This document shows positions 63,060 through 64,000 of a stretch of 64,000 nt of DNA, one piece after another; the first letter of the stretch is position 1, and each line of letters starts with the position of its first letter. The notes below the pieces were generated by a model that saw nothing but the letters and a program-made list of their open reading frames with translations, was not told where the DNA came from and ran no database searches. The DNA is taken from the NCBI RefSeq assembly GCF_904846175.1, contig NZ_CAJGZM010000002.1, positions 310,001 to 374,000 on the forward strand, given 5' to 3'. This DNA comes from Psychrobacter immobilis. Lineage in GTDB: Bacteria > Pseudomonadota > Gammaproteobacteria > Pseudomonadales > Moraxellaceae. A program made the translations under genes and the position numbers.

Positions 63060-64000
63060 ATGTTGCGAATTGTCGATGAAGCCTTAACCTTTGATGACGT
63101 TTTATTATTGCCAGCTTATTCTGAAATCCTACCAAAAGCTGCTGATTTAACGACCCGCCTAACCAAAAATATCACATTGAATTTACCTATAATCTCTGCT
63201 GCGATGGATACCGTCACTGAATCTGAGATGGCCATCACTATGGCACAGCTTGGTGGCTTGGGTATCTTACATAAAAGCATGGATATCGATAAGCAAGCCA
63301 TGCAAGTACGCCGCGTTAAAAAATTCGAAGCGGGTACGGTGGTTGATCCTATCACGGTTCATCCAGAGATGACGATTGGTGAGCTATTAAGATTGGCCCA
63401 AGATAATAATATCTCAGGTGTGCCTGTGGTTGAGAAGGGCACTGATAAAGTCATCGGTATTGTCACTCACCGCGACTGGCGTTTTGAGACCAATCTATCA
63501 TTGCCAGTCAGTCATATTATGACGCCAAAAGATCAGCTGGTCACCGTTAAAGAAGGTGAGAGCAACGAAAATATCAAAAAACTCCTTCATGAGCACCGTA
63601 TCGAGAAAGTCATTGTCATTAATGATGATTTTCGCTTGCGTGGTCTGATTACGGTTAATGATTTTGCTAAAGCAGAAAACAACCCTAACGCATGTAAAGA
63701 TGAGCACGGTCGTCTGCGAGTTGGCGCAGCTGTTGGTACTGGCGCTGATACCCAAGCACGTGTTGAAGCCTTGATTGCCGCGGACGTCGATATTATCGTT
63801 GTTGATACCGCGCATGGTCACTCAAAAGGCGTGATGGATAAAGTTTCTTGGATTAAAAAGCACTTTCCAAATGTTCAAGTTATCGGCGGTAATATTGCCA
63901 CTGGCGATGCGGCTAAAGCGTTACGTGATGCTGGTGCAGATGCGGTGAAAGTAGGTATCGGCCCAGGATCTATCTGTACCACGCGTATTATCGCTGGTGT
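63060..64000 (+). CDS. guaB: IMP dehydrogenase (3' end outside window)
   Basis: The frame from ATG 63060 is open to the window end (313 codons) with no stop, so the gene is cut by the window edge. It begins [22 protein letters not shown] and has [19 protein letters not shown], then the two CBS domains (about residues 95-205, for example [20 protein letters not shown]), then [17 protein letters not shown] and [11 protein letters not shown] with the catalytic Cys. It oxidises IMP to XMP with NAD, the first committed step of GMP synthesis. Confidence 0.95.
   Translation, partial: MLRIVDEALTFDDVLLLPAYSEILPKAADLTTRLTKNITLNLPIISAAMDTVTESEMAITMAQLGGLGILHKSMDIDKQAMQVRRVKKFEAGTVVDPITVHPEMTIGELLRLAQDNNISGVPVVEKGTDKVIGIVTHRDWRFETNLSLPVSHIMTPKDQLVTVKEGESNENIKKLLHEHRIEKVIVINDDFRLRGLITVNDFAKAENNPNACKDEHGRLRVGAAVGTGADTQARVEALIAADVDIIVVDTAHGHSKGVMDKVSWIKKHFPNVQVIGGNIATGDAAKALRDAGADAVKVGIGPGSICTTRIIAG

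Noticed and set aside
1-64000. CRISPR array
   Set aside because: No regularly spaced repeats of 24-40 bp with unique spacers and no cas genes were seen.

Overview
The window looks like a chromosome segment of a Moraxellaceae bacterium, most probably Psychrobacter or a close relative. This rests on moderate-to-low GC, a DcaP-like porin, a DUF2058 protein, a MaeB-type malic enzyme, SelO, guaB, an acyl-CoA desaturase and CCA-encoded tRNAs. The genus is an inference from gene content; no rRNA is present.

Bases 1-14.8 kb are a genomic island. Its right edge is a tRNA-Gly(GCC) gene (14797-14870). Next to it lie an integrase module (tyrosine recombinase, excisionase-like protein, divergent small HTH regulator, two small accessory genes) and three helically phased GGGCAC repeats that could be integrase arm sites. 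The cargo has two parts. One is a leftward set: a truncated CoiA-like nuclease protein, an unknown lipoprotein and two WG-repeat envelope proteins. The other is a rightward operon (4942-11569): PP2C phosphatase, WYL regulator, DUF1810, PD-(D/E)XK nuclease, LRR protein, second DUF1810, second PD-(D/E)XK nuclease. This operon, with its duplicated DUF1810-nuclease module, is the best candidate here for an undescribed (probably defence) system.

Bases 15-21.2 kb carry a thiamine-dependent 2-keto acid decarboxylase, a K+/H+ antiporter, a CAP-domain lipoprotein and a DUF2058 protein. Bases 21.4-31.5 kb hold a TetR-controlled beta-oxidation operon (acyl-CoA dehydrogenase, thiolase, FadB-type multifunctional enzyme, alpha-methylacyl-CoA racemase-like protein, acyl-CoA ligase), which suggests use of methyl-branched acyl chains. 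A possible 22-residue ORF and a strong terminator follow it, then a thioesterase.

Bases 31.6-47.2 kb are a complete meta-cleavage aromatic catabolic cluster behind a divergent TetR gene: C-C hydrolase, Rieske ferredoxin, ferredoxin reductase, extradiol dioxygenase, hydratase, acylating acetaldehyde dehydrogenase, aldolase, nitronate-monooxygenase-like flavoprotein, feruloyl-CoA-synthase-like ligase, ring-hydroxylating dioxygenase alpha and beta, dihydrodiol dehydrogenase, AAHS-type permease and DcaP-like porin. The aromatic substrate cannot be named from sequence alone. Both TetR genes have paired, same-spacing palindromes in their divergent intergenic regions.

Bases 47.2-64 kb are ordinary core genes: a CAU tRNA (Ile2-like), pteridine-reductase-like SDR, CCA-adding enzyme, malic enzyme, SelO, desaturase, glycerophosphodiesterase, a lipoprotein, cobalamin adenosyltransferase, cysS, an MscS-type channel and the 5' part of guaB.
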